Shown one piece after another: positions 15,677-23,202 of a DNA stretch of 51,594 nt. This DNA is from Collinsella sp. (GTDB lineage: Bacteria > Actinomycetota > Coriobacteriia > Coriobacteriales > Coriobacteriaceae): positions 1 to 51,594 of the forward strand of contig DYAA01000133.1 in the NCBI GenBank assembly GCA_019419405.1, written 5' to 3'. The stretch's first letter is position 1. Each line of letters starts with the position of its first letter. The notes under the pieces were generated by a model that had not been told where the DNA came from, did no database searches, and was given only the letters and a program-made list of their open reading frames with translations. A program made the translations under genes and the position numbers.

Positions 15677-16960
15677 ATGCTTGATATCAAGTTTGTTCGC
15701 GAGAACCCCGATGCCATCGATGTCGCCATGGCTAACCGCCAGACGTCTTGGGATCGCGAGAAGTTCTTTGAGCTCGACGACGAGCGTCGTGCCGTCATCA
15801 CCGAGGTTGAGGAACTTCAAGCCACGCGCAATGCCGAGTCCAAGAAGATCGGCGCCCTGATGAAGGAGGGCAAGAAGGACGAGGCCGAGGCCGCCAAGGA
15901 GGCCGTGCGCGCCGTCAACGAGAAGATTGACGGTCTGGCCGAGCGCCGCACCGCCCTCGAGCAGGAGCAGTACGACTTCATGGCTCACCTGCCCAACATT
16001 CCTTGCGAGGCCACGCCGTACGGCAAGGACGAGGACGAGAACATCGAGCGCCGTCGTTGGGGCACCCCGCGCGAGTTCGACTTCGACTTTAAGCCGCACT
16101 GGGATCTGGGCACCGACCTCGACATCCTTGACTTCGAGCGCGGCAACAAGCTCTCCGGCAGCCGCTTCACCGTTCTCGGTGGCGCCGGCGCCCGTCTTGA
16201 GCGCGCCCTCATCAACTTCTTCCTCGATACGCACACCAGCCGTGGTTTTAAGGAGTGGTGGCCGCCCATCGTCGTCAAGCGTCAGACCATGTTCGGCACG
16301 GGCCAGCTGCCCAAGTTCGAGGACGACGCCTATCACGTCTCGGGCGACAACTTCCTGATCCCCACCGCCGAGGTCGTGCTCACCAACCTGCACGCCGGTG
16401 AGGTCCTCGACGCCGACACCCTGCCGCGCCGCTACACCGCCTTCACCCCCTGCTTCCGCGAGGAGGCCGGTTCCGCCGGTCGCGATACCCGTGGCATCAT
16501 CCGTCAGCACGAGTTCGACAAGGTCGAGATGGTCAAGTTCGCTAAGCCGGAGGAGTCCGACGAGGAGCTCGAGAGCATGACCGCCGAGGCCGAGTACCTG
16601 CTGCAGCAGCTGGGCCTTCCGTATCGCGTGATTAGCCTGTGCACCGGCGACTTGGGCTTCTCTGCCCGTCAGACCTACGACATCGAGGTCTGGCTGCCGA
16701 GCTACAACGCCTACAAGGAGATCAGCTCCTGCTCCAACTGCGGTGACTTCCAGGCTCGCCGCGCCAACATCAAGTATCGCGACCCCGAGAACTTCAAGGG
16801 TTCGCGCTACCTGCACACCCTCAACGGTTCCGGCCTGCCGGCTGGCCGTACCATGGCTGCCATTCTGGAGAACTACCAGAACGCCGACGGCACCATCACG
16901 ATCCCCGAGGTCCTGCGTCCCTACATGGGCGGCCTCGAGAAGATCGAGCCGGTCGCGTAA
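15677..16960 (+). CDS. serS: Seryl-tRNA synthetase
   Basis: This class II synthetase charges tRNA-Ser, and also tRNA-Sec where present. The N-terminal coiled-coil arm (residues about 30-110, rich in Glu, Lys and Arg) is followed by the class II core. This includes FFLDTHTSRGFKEWWPP, TAEVVLTNLH, PCFREEAGSAGRDTRG (motif 2) and GSGLPAGRTMAAILEN (motif 3). The product has 427 residues. The ATG at 15677 follows GGAGGATCTA; an earlier ATG at 15650 has no ribosome-binding site. A strong terminator follows. Confidence 0.97.
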   Translation: MLDIKFVRENPDAIDVAMANRQTSWDREKFFELDDERRAVITEVEELQATRNAESKKIGALMKEGKKDEAEAAKEAVRAVNEKIDGLAERRTALEQEQYDFMAHLPNIPCEATPYGKDEDENIERRRWGTPREFDFDFKPHWDLGTDLDILDFERGNKLSGSRFTVLGGAGARLERALINFFLDTHTSRGFKEWWPPIVVKRQTMFGTGQLPKFEDDAYHVSGDNFLIPTAEVVLTNLHAGEVLDADTLPRRYTAFTPCFREEAGSAGRDTRGIIRQHEFDKVEMVKFAKPEESDEELESMTAEAEYLLQQLGLPYRVISLCTGDLGFSARQTYDIEVWLPSYNAYKEISSCSNCGDFQARRANIKYRDPENFKGSRYLHTLNGSGLPAGRTMAAILENYQNADGTITIPEVLRPYMGGLEKIEPVA

Positions 16961-16985
16961 CTTGGCTGCATAGGCGATATGCAAG

Positions 16986-17013
16986 GGCGCTCCTTCGGGG
17001 GCGCCCTATTTCG
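16986..17013 (+). terminator. Terminator after serS
   Basis: AGGGCGC and GCGCCCT enclose a 10-base loop, followed by ATTTC. Confidence 0.75.
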
Positions 17014-17133
17014 TGCGCAGGTCCATACCATGCTGTGCGGACAGCTCAATAGAAAACACACGAACAACTGTTCTGTATGCAGCCATCTACCTGCTATGCT
17101 TTTGCTAAATAAGAGCGAGAGAAAGGGGACGCG

Positions 17134-17511
17134 ATGGAGCTGTTTGATGATCGGGTGGTTTTGTTTGAGAGCGACGAGGGCGGGGAGTACCTGCTTGTGA
17201 CGTGTGAGCCGTCTGGCATGGGTGGCCTGGTGGTTCGACAGACGAGCGAGGGGCCGTTGACGCAATGGTGCTACGAGGAGTCGCCTCATGTGGTTGAGAC
17301 GTTTGTGGCGCACGAGGGGCTTGTGGCCCTAGAGCATTTCTATGGGGTCCAGACATCTAATCAGGTTGCTCGCATGTTGAGCATCTCGTTTGCCGATTAT
17401 GATTGTGCCCAGCGGGTGAGATCGCTCCTGAGGGAACTTGATGCTAAGTTTGACGTGATCGAAAAGCCAATCGATCGTACGGGGAATGGCGGTATATGCG
17501 GAGCAGCATGA
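17134..17511 (+). CDS. Unknown 125-residue soluble protein
   Basis: I do not recognise this family. The protein is acidic, has no membrane segment or signal peptide, and shows alternating strand and helix patterns (VVLFESDEGGEYLLVTC; AQRVRSLLRELDAKF). A GAGAAAGGGG site precedes the ATG. It lies alone between serS and the tRNA-Arg group, with about 120 bases upstream that could hold its promoter. The 3' end runs to within 40 bases of the tRNA-Arg promoter. Confidence 0.65.
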   Translation: MELFDDRVVLFESDEGGEYLLVTCEPSGMGGLVVRQTSEGPLTQWCYEESPHVVETFVAHEGLVALEHFYGVQTSNQVARMLSISFADYDCAQRVRSLLRELDAKFDVIEKPIDRTGNGGICGAA

Positions 17512-17547
17512 CAAGACTGCGTTCCACAAAAAAGTTTGAAATTGTGC

Positions 17548-17576
17548 TTGACTCCAATAAGCTAAAGTGGTTTTAT
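17548..17576 (+). promoter_or_regulatory. Promoter of tRNA-Arg copy 1
   Basis: TTGACT and TTTTAT have 17-base spacing, ending 12 bases before the tRNA. Confidence 0.6.
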
Positions 17577-17588
17577 ATGTCTTGCGCT

Positions 17589-17665
17589 GCGGCGTTACCT
17601 CAGCTGGATAGAGGGTCTGACTACGAATCAGAACGTCATAGGTTCGAATCCTATACGCCGCACCA
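17589..17665 (+). tRNA. tRNA-Arg (ACG), copy 1
   Basis: Acceptor GCGGCGT/ACGCCGC pairs perfectly, the anticodon loop CTACGAA gives ACG, and CCA is encoded. The A34 would need deamination to inosine by TadA. The mature sequence is identical to copies 2 and 3. Confidence 0.96.
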
Positions 17666-17931
17666 ATTGAACTTGAAGCCTCCGGCAACGGGGGCTTTTC
17701 TTTTTTGGAGACCAGACAGGGATTCGAACCTCGGTCGAGGCGCGAGCGTGAAGCGGACGCGGAGCGTCCGTAGCGAGCGGGCGAGCACGCCGGCAGGCGG
17801 GCGAAGCCGGCGCGGATCCGCGGAGCGGATGCGCGGAATCCTATACGCCGCACCAATTGAACTTGAATCCTCCGGCAACGGGGGCTTTTCTTTTATGGCA
17901 ACACCGCATGGATTCGAACCTCGGTCGAGGC
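17646..17931 (+). repeat. tRNA-tail repeat units after tRNA-Arg copy 1 (1.5 units)
   Basis: The 59-base tail (17646-17704) recurs at 17836-17894 with one mismatch. GGATTCGAACCT with CGGTCGAGGC occurs at 17720-17741 and again at 17910-17931, exactly 190 bases on, so a second unit begins and is then cut off. Hairpins in unit one are CGGACGC-GGA-GCGTCCG, GCCGGC pairing with GCCGGC across 11 bases, and ATCCGC-GGA-GCGGAT. Confidence 0.9.
17676..17704 (+). terminator. Terminator of tRNA-Arg copy 1
   Basis: AAGCCTCCG-GCAA-CGGGGGCTT followed by TTCTTTT; the tetraloop is GCAA. Confidence 0.85.
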
Positions 17932-17977
17932 ACGAACAACTTAATTATCACTCCGTAAAATTTTTTCTAATTGTCGC

Positions 17978-18006
17978 TTGACCCATCGGGGGCTCGCGTG
18001 CATAAT
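17978..18006 (+). promoter_or_regulatory. Promoter of tRNA-Arg copy 2
   Basis: TTGACC and CATAAT have 17-base spacing and end 12 bases before the tRNA. Confidence 0.65.
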
Positions 18007-18018
18007 AATCCGTGCGTT

Positions 18019-18095
18019 GCGGCGTTACCTCAGCTGGATAGAGGGTCTGACTACGAATCAGAACGTCATAGGTTCGAATCCTATACGCCGCACCA
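18019..18095 (+). tRNA. tRNA-Arg (ACG), copy 2
   Basis: The 77-base sequence is identical to copies 1 and 3, including encoded CCA. Unlike them it is followed by a plain terminator and no tail repeat. Confidence 0.96.
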
Positions 18096-18105
18096 ACTGA
18101 ACTTT

Positions 18106-18132
18106 AAAGCCTCCGGTAACGGAGGCTTTTCT
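18106..18132 (+). terminator. Terminator of tRNA-Arg copy 2
   Basis: AAAGCCTCCG-GTAA-CGGAGGCTTT is a perfect 10 bp stem with a GTAA loop, followed by TCTT. Confidence 0.9.
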
Positions 18133-18243
18133 TATATGTCGACATACTTGAGGAGTTGCTTTCGCCGTGTTTGAAAGTATCGATTCGATCGACTGCATCA
18201 AATGAGTAAAAATCAAATTCGATAACTTTTTTTGAAAAAATGC

Positions 18244-18272
18244 TTGACCATTATTCAGTCCATGTGCATAAT
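18244..18272 (+). promoter_or_regulatory. Promoter of tRNA-Arg copy 3
   Basis: TTGACC and CATAAT have 17-base spacing, the same hexamers as for copy 2. Confidence 0.65.
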
Positions 18273-18284
18273 AATCAACAAGTC

Positions 18285-18361
18285 GCGGCGTTACCTCAGC
18301 TGGATAGAGGGTCTGACTACGAATCAGAACGTCATAGGTTCGAATCCTATACGCCGCACCA
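18285..18361 (+). tRNA. tRNA-Arg (ACG), copy 3
   Basis: This is the third identical tRNA-Arg gene. Each copy has its own promoter and terminator, so they are separate transcription units rather than one operon. Confidence 0.96.
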
Positions 18362-18590
18362 TTTGAGATTAAAGCTCCCGGCAACGGGGGCTTTTCTTTT
18401 ACGTAAACACCGCATTGATTCGAACCTCGGTCGAGGCGCGGGCGTAAAGAAAACGCGGAGCGTTTTTAGCCCGCGGGCGAGCACGCCGGCAGGCGGGCGA
18501 AGCCGGTGCGGATCCGCGCAGCGGATGCGCGGAATCCTATACGCCGCACCATTTGAGATTAAAGCTCCCGGCAACGGGGGCTTTTCTTTT
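18342..18590 (+). repeat. tRNA-tail repeat unit after tRNA-Arg copy 3
   Basis: The 59-base tail at 18342-18400 recurs without mismatch at 18532-18590 (period 190). The inverted T-arm GATTCGAACCT is at 18417-18427. Hairpins are AAAACGC-GGA-GCGTTTT inside GCGGGC/GCCCGC, CGCCGGC paired with GCCGGTG, and ATCCGC-GCA-GCGGAT. Confidence 0.9.
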
Positions 18591-18714
18591 GCGTCAGCTT
18601 GAGTGCTTTCGTCCAAAGGGACGATTTCCTGTCGACTCGTGTAAGATTCCGAGTAGATGTCGCGACTTATTCGCGACCACTCCTTCTTCAAGCGACCGAT
18701 CAGGGTGATATTTC

Positions 18715-21156
18715 GTGGCAGAGCGTCCGACATACAAGCTCAGGTTTCTCGATCCCAAGAAGCGCTTTCCGGCGATGCCCGAGCAGCCTGCGGGACGCTC
18801 ATATGGTGTGGTCTGGAAACTCTTTGGCGAGGATCAGCATGAATCTTGTTATGTCGTCGAATTCGTTGGCAAAAGTCGTGTGTCGCTTTTGGGCTACGTA
18901 AGCGTTTCGGGTGAGGTGTACAAGGTGGACCGCCCCGTTAGCGAGGCTCCGCTGCCCAACGATCCCGACATGGAACTGGTCCTTGACGAGTCGGATTCCA
19001 GTATTGGTGAGATTATGGTAAGGGAAGCCAACGGTGCAATGCACGCGTGCGCACAAACTTCCGGCTCTCCCGAAGGCCCCATGCGCGAGCAGTCCGACCA
19101 CGCGACATGGAATTCGGCCCGCGCCCTTCCTTACGGCGAGTTCATGGCCTCGATGTTCTTGCGCTACGTGATATTTGCCAACTCCGAAAGCGCTATTGCG
19201 AACACGGCGGGCGTCGACGGTCTCGATGCGGACATGCAAAACGTTGTCGACAAGATCAAGCTCGTAAAGTTGCCCGAGCCGGTCGAGGTGTTTTTGGGCT
19301 TTAACACGGCACCGCTCCCCGATGCTATCGAGACGCTGCTTTACCGCGTTGACCATGCCGAGAATCCGAGCGGTATCGAGCGCTATGCCGCCGCCCTTAT
19401 GAGCGAAATTGACTTGCCCCGCTTGCGCACCATCGCCGCTAAGTCCGAGATGAGCCTGGCTCGCATTGATCGCTCAAAGCTTTTCTATCTCAATTTTGAT
19501 CGTAGTCTGCTGGACCAGGACGAAATTGACACGCTGCTCGCCATCGAGTGCCGTCTCAACCGCCTCTCCGGCATCCTTGAGCGCATCGGGGCCGGATTGG
19601 TTCCCGCGGCATCCTCGCCGAGCCTTGAGGGCTGCGCGCTCTTTGATGCGTGGCATATCGCCAAGACGACCAACGATGTTCCCCGACTGCTCGATACGGC
19701 CTCAAGCGATAACCCGTGGGGCAAACCGGGGACGGTGGCGTGTCAGCCGGGCGGTGAGTGGGACGTGCGCACCCGCTTCGCGCGTATCGTCGAGACGCTC
19801 AACGTGATTACGCGGCTCGACTATACCTATCGGGCAAACGTTGCCGAGGGGATTATGCTCGTTCGGTTTGGGCACTCTGTCGTGGATGCCATGCCGCAAC
19901 GTGAATACGACGCTCAAGATGACGCCTGGCGCGAGCTGGAAGAGGACACGCGTGCGATCTGGGCCGCGGAGCACGATGCGCGCGTGGCGCTCACGCTTGC
20001 GGCGGCGTGCTTTGCCGCGGGCACCTGCATCACGCGCTGCTATGTGCAGATTGCTGCTCCCGACAGTGAGCAGGGCGAGCGCGTTGTCGCAACGTATTTC
20101 TTTGGGCGCGCGGCCTATCTGGCCGATTGCGTGCCTGTCGCCAAGGATCTTGAGAGCATGGACATGGACGATATGCCGTGCAAGCGTGTGCTTGAGGCGT
20201 ATGAGTCAACTGTTCCGGAGACGATTGAACCTGCGGAGGTTCATGCTCGTCCGCGTGATGACCATCGCACGCTGCCGCCGGCGCTGCGCGATCTGCTGCT
20301 TGCCGATACGGCTGACGAGTTGGAGGTCATGGAAGAGGACGATGACCCATACGTGGCCCGTGTTGTTGAATTGCGCGAGCAGGCAAAAGTCGACCGTACG
20401 GGTGCTTTTGAAGGTTTTTCCCGTCTTGTCGAGGAGTTGGAGGCTAAGTGCGCCGTCGCCGAGCTTTTGGCGACAGGTCCGGTTCAAACGCAGTTTTGTG
20501 ATAACCAGCTGGTACGCATGGTGCTACCGGTGTTGGAAGAAGACCGCTCTGTGCGAATCCTTCGTGCGCCCGATGCGCTGTACTTTGCCCAGCACGAGAT
20601 CTGCAGCTTTTACGCCGAGCAAGAGGACTTTGAACGAGCGCTGCCCGAGGTGCGCCATCTTTACGATCTGGCGCGCTCGTCCATGCAATCGCACTTTGCG
20701 CTCATCAACGTGCTTGCGCGCCTGGAGCGCTTTGACGAGATTATCGAGGTGGCGCGCCACGGCCTACGTATTGCCAGCGATCGTTCTGCAATCGGCTACC
20801 TGTTCTATCGCTTGGCGTTTGCCTATTGGAATTGCGATCAGCTCGAGCTCGCGTTGGCGTGCTACCGCCTCGTGCCGCGCGGCGAGGAGTCAGGTAGCAA
20901 CGCGCTGGAGGAAATGCAGGGCCTTATGAACGAGATGGGTGTCAATGAGCCGCCGACGTTCGAGGATGCGGTTGAAACCATCCGCAAGGCCGGGCTCGAG
21001 CTACCGCCGGTGCCCGCTGTGACCAACCAGCTGGCGGATGCTGCCGTGCAGCTGGTCGACAACGGCTTCTTTTTCCTGGCGCGTGGCTGCATCTTCCAAA
21101 TGTGGCGCACCATGGGCAACGATGAGCTCGGCTCCCTCAATCGCTCGCTGGGGTAG
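18715..21156 (+). CDS. Unknown 813-residue protein with TPR-like C-terminus
   Basis: The start is GTG at 18715. I do not recognise the N-terminal 600 residues. They look soluble and acidic, without signal peptide or membrane helix. The last 200 residues contain helix pairs of TPR character. One is EICSFYAEQEDFERALPEVR followed by LYDLARSSMQSHFALINVLA; another is YLFYRLAFAYWNCDQLELAL followed by ACYRLVPRG. This suggests a protein-protein interaction scaffold. It lies between tRNA-Arg and tRNA-Ser genes and appears monocistronic. The fold call is moderate and the function is unknown. Confidence 0.7.
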   Translation: MAERPTYKLRFLDPKKRFPAMPEQPAGRSYGVVWKLFGEDQHESCYVVEFVGKSRVSLLGYVSVSGEVYKVDRPVSEAPLPNDPDMELVLDESDSSIGEIMVREANGAMHACAQTSGSPEGPMREQSDHATWNSARALPYGEFMASMFLRYVIFANSESAIANTAGVDGLDADMQNVVDKIKLVKLPEPVEVFLGFNTAPLPDAIETLLYRVDHAENPSGIERYAAALMSEIDLPRLRTIAAKSEMSLARIDRSKLFYLNFDRSLLDQDEIDTLLAIECRLNRLSGILERIGAGLVPAASSPSLEGCALFDAWHIAKTTNDVPRLLDTASSDNPWGKPGTVACQPGGEWDVRTRFARIVETLNVITRLDYTYRANVAEGIMLVRFGHSVVDAMPQREYDAQDDAWRELEEDTRAIWAAEHDARVALTLAAACFAAGTCITRCYVQIAAPDSEQGERVVATYFFGRAAYLADCVPVAKDLESMDMDDMPCKRVLEAYESTVPETIEPAEVHARPRDDHRTLPPALRDLLLADTADELEVMEEDDDPYVARVVELREQAKVDRTGAFEGFSRLVEELEAKCAVAELLATGPVQTQFCDNQLVRMVLPVLEEDRSVRILRAPDALYFAQHEICSFYAEQEDFERALPEVRHLYDLARSSMQSHFALINVLARLERFDEIIEVARHGLRIASDRSAIGYLFYRLAFAYWNCDQLELALACYRLVPRGEESGSNALEEMQGLMNEMGVNEPPTFEDAVETIRKAGLELPPVPAVTNQLADAAVQLVDNGFFFLARGCIFQMWRTMGNDELGSLNRSLG

Positions 21157-21207
21157 TAGCGAAAACTGCAAGGAGGAAAGGCCACTGGACAATTAGAAAA
21201 TTCCCTC

Positions 21208-21236
21208 TTGCCCAACTTCGACTGTTTGGTTACTAT
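21208..21236 (+). promoter_or_regulatory. Promoter of tRNA-Ser
   Basis: TTGCCC and TACTAT have 17-base spacing, ending 14 bases before the tRNA. Confidence 0.6.
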
Positions 21237-21250
21237 AAAACGGCTGTTAC

Positions 21251-21341
21251 GGAGAGCTGACCGAGAGGCCGAAGGTGCTCGCCTGCTAAGCGAGTATGCC
21301 CCAAAAGGGCATCTGGGGTTCGAATCCCCAGCTCTCCGCCA
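21251..21341 (+). tRNA. tRNA-Ser (GCT)
   Basis: Acceptor GGAGAGC/GCTCTCC pairs perfectly, the anticodon loop CTGCTAA gives GCT, the long variable arm (GCCCCAAAAGGGC) is class II, the discriminator is G and CCA is encoded. Confidence 0.96.
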
Positions 21342-21604
21342 GTATGACTTGAAAGAAGGGTCCCATTTGGGGCCCTTTTTTGTGCGGAGAAAGGAGGCTG
21401 GGGATTCGAACCCGAGAGGGCACGGGCGTTAAGCAAACGCGAAAGCGTTTGTAGCCCGTGGGCGAAAAGCCGCCAGGCTTTGAAGCCGGAGGGCATGCGC
21501 AGCATGCCCGGACATCCCCAGCTCTCCGCCAGTACGAACTTGAAGAAGGGTCCCATTTGGGGCCCTTTTTTATTATCAAGAAAGGCGGCTGGGGATTCGA
21601 ACCC
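21324..21604 (+). repeat. tRNA-tail repeat units after tRNA-Ser (1.5 units)
   Basis: The tail plus terminator at 21324-21381 recurs at 21514-21571 (period 190). A 17-base inverted copy of the T-arm and acceptor (21397-21413, complement of 21316-21332) recurs at 21588-21604. Hairpins are CAAACGC-GAAA-GCGTTTG inside CACGGGC/GCCCGTG, AAAGCC-GCCA-GGCTTT and GGGCATGC-GCA-GCATGCCC. Confidence 0.9.
21356..21381 (+). terminator. Terminator of tRNA-Ser
   Basis: AAGGGTCCC-ATTT-GGGGCCCTT followed by a T-run. Confidence 0.85.
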
Positions 21605-21639
21605 TCAAAAAATGAGGCGCCCCGTTGGACGCCTCATTT
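21604..21639 (-). terminator. Terminator of the D,D-carboxypeptidase gene
   Basis: AAATGAGGCG and CGCCTCATTT form a perfect 10 bp stem; on the minus strand it is followed by TTTTTGAGGG. Confidence 0.8.
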
Positions 21640-21664
21640 GGTTCGATGTGATATCGCTTTGGCC

Positions 21665-23005
21665 CTACACCTCAGGAGCCTTGGCTACGGTCTCGCTCTC
21701 GGCTGTGAGCGGTCGGTTGTCGATGCGGCGGCCCAGGCGGTCGAGCTTCACGAGCAGCCACTCGATGGGATTGGGCCCCGTTCCTTCCTCGTCGGCAACC
21801 AGGTCCATAACGGCGATCTTGGTGCCGTCCTGCTTAAGCGTAACGCTGCCCACCTTGTCGCCAACATGCACCGTGCCCGAAAGGTCATCGTAGCTAACCT
21901 TTTCGGTCACTTCGCCGGCGAGTGAGAACACCGTTGCCTGTGCGGCGGGGTCGGCGAGCGTGGCGTCGATCGTCTTGTCCGTCCAATCTGTCTGGCTAAT
22001 GCGCGCCATGAGCGGGTTGCCGTTGGCGGTCTTCTCCTGCGTGTTGGCGATCGCGACCGTGACCTTGTGGCCGTAGTACCAGTTGGCAAGGGTGGCGGTA
22101 TCGGTAAAGCGCTGGTCGGTGGTGGTGGAGTTCAAAATAACAGTGTAGATCTCGTTGGCCTCCGGATTGTTGGAAATAGTAAAGCAATAGCCCGCGTCGT
22201 CGGTGGTGCCGGTCTTGCCACCAATGTTTCCGTCCTGACCGAGCAAAACGTTGTGCGTGTCCATGGAATGCGAATGGTCTGAGCCATCGGCGCCCGTGAC
22301 CTCAATCCAAGAATCCTCGCTCGCGACGACTTCACGAATCGTATCGTCTTTCATGGCTTCCTGCATCATCAGTGCCACGTCATGTGCGGTTGAGTGCATG
22401 TCGCCGGCCCACTCATCAAAGTCCAGACCGTGTGGGTTCTCAAAGACCGTGCCGGTGCAGCCGAGCTTTTTGGCGCGCTCGTTCATGGCCTTCACAAAGG
22501 TTGCCTCGGCGTCTTTGGTCTTGGGGTCGATCTTTTTGCCCACGTACTCGGCAAGCACGATGGCGGCGTCGTTGCCCGAGGGGATCATTAGGCCGCGTAG
22601 TGCCTGCTCCACGGTGAGCTCGTCGCCTTCGAGTAGGCCGGCAGTCGAGTTGCCTACGGTGGCGGCAGCGTTGCTCACCGTGACCTTCTCGTCCATCTTG
22701 CAGTTTTCGACGGTCAGGATTGCGGTCATGACCTTGGTGATCGAGGCAATCTTGACCTGCTCATCGGCGCCGCGTCCATAGTAGACGGTGCCGTCCTTGC
22801 CCATGACGAGGGCATTGGTTGCCTCGATATCGGGCAGGTTTTCTGTCGTGATGCCGCGGACGTCGGCGGTCTTGCCGCAGACGTCGTCGGTCGTGAGCAC
22901 TTGGGCACCGGCAACAGCAGGTACGCCGGCAACAAGGGCGATGGCGCAGGCAAAGCCGGCGGCAAGCTGGGCGGGGCGTTTTGCAAAAGAGGTGAGGGAC
23001 TTCAC
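21665..23005 (-). CDS. D-alanyl-D-alanine carboxypeptidase (PBP5/DacA family)
   Basis: This enzyme trims the terminal D-Ala from peptidoglycan stem peptides outside the membrane. The three active-site motifs are intact: SITK (Ser88), SGN (143-145) and KTG (264-266). A signal peptide is clear when starting at the GTG at 23005 (VKSLTSFAKRP, then a hydrophobic core to AVAGA). Longer in-frame starts at 23041 and 23116 run across a TATACT at 23045-23050. I therefore treat that as the -10 box and prefer the short form of 446 residues. The gene is divergent from a VanR-like regulator, 197 bases away. Confidence 0.9.
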   Translation of the reverse strand: MKSLTSFAKRPAQLAAGFACAIALVAGVPAVAGAQVLTTDDVCGKTADVRGITTENLPDIEATNALVMGKDGTVYYGRGADEQVKIASITKVMTAILTVENCKMDEKVTVSNAAATVGNSTAGLLEGDELTVEQALRGLMIPSGNDAAIVLAEYVGKKIDPKTKDAEATFVKAMNERAKKLGCTGTVFENPHGLDFDEWAGDMHSTAHDVALMMQEAMKDDTIREVVASEDSWIEVTGADGSDHSHSMDTHNVLLGQDGNIGGKTGTTDDAGYCFTISNNPEANEIYTVILNSTTTDQRFTDTATLANWYYGHKVTVAIANTQEKTANGNPLMARISQTDWTDKTIDATLADPAAQATVFSLAGEVTEKVSYDDLSGTVHVGDKVGSVTLKQDGTKIAVMDLVADEEGTGPNPIEWLLVKLDRLGRRIDNRPLTAESETVAKAPEV

Positions 23006-23044
23006 AGATTTCGCTTTCGACGGGATGGTCTCTTCTGGCACTAG

Positions 23045-23050
23045 AGTATA
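23045..23050 (-). promoter_or_regulatory. Probable -10 box for the carboxypeptidase gene
   Basis: TATACT on the minus strand lies 40 bases upstream of the preferred GTG start. It supports that start because longer forms would begin at or upstream of the promoter. A clear -35 box is not visible. Confidence 0.45.
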
Positions 23051-23202
23051 TCGTTTGCCGGCGACGACGATCGTTGCGTGCGCGCATGGCCCGCATTCGT
23101 GCTCGAATGGGCGCAAGGGTGCTTAAGGTCGACTTAATCGCCCACGCTTGTTGTGTGTGGCGGGCGCCGCCTCGGGCATAATGGAGCGCGAGAGGAGCAC
23201 GC

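Noticed and set aside
17646..18590. CRISPR array
   Set aside because: Repeats are 190 bases apart, only two or three per locus, contain terminators, and the intervening segments are structured and related, not unique spacers.
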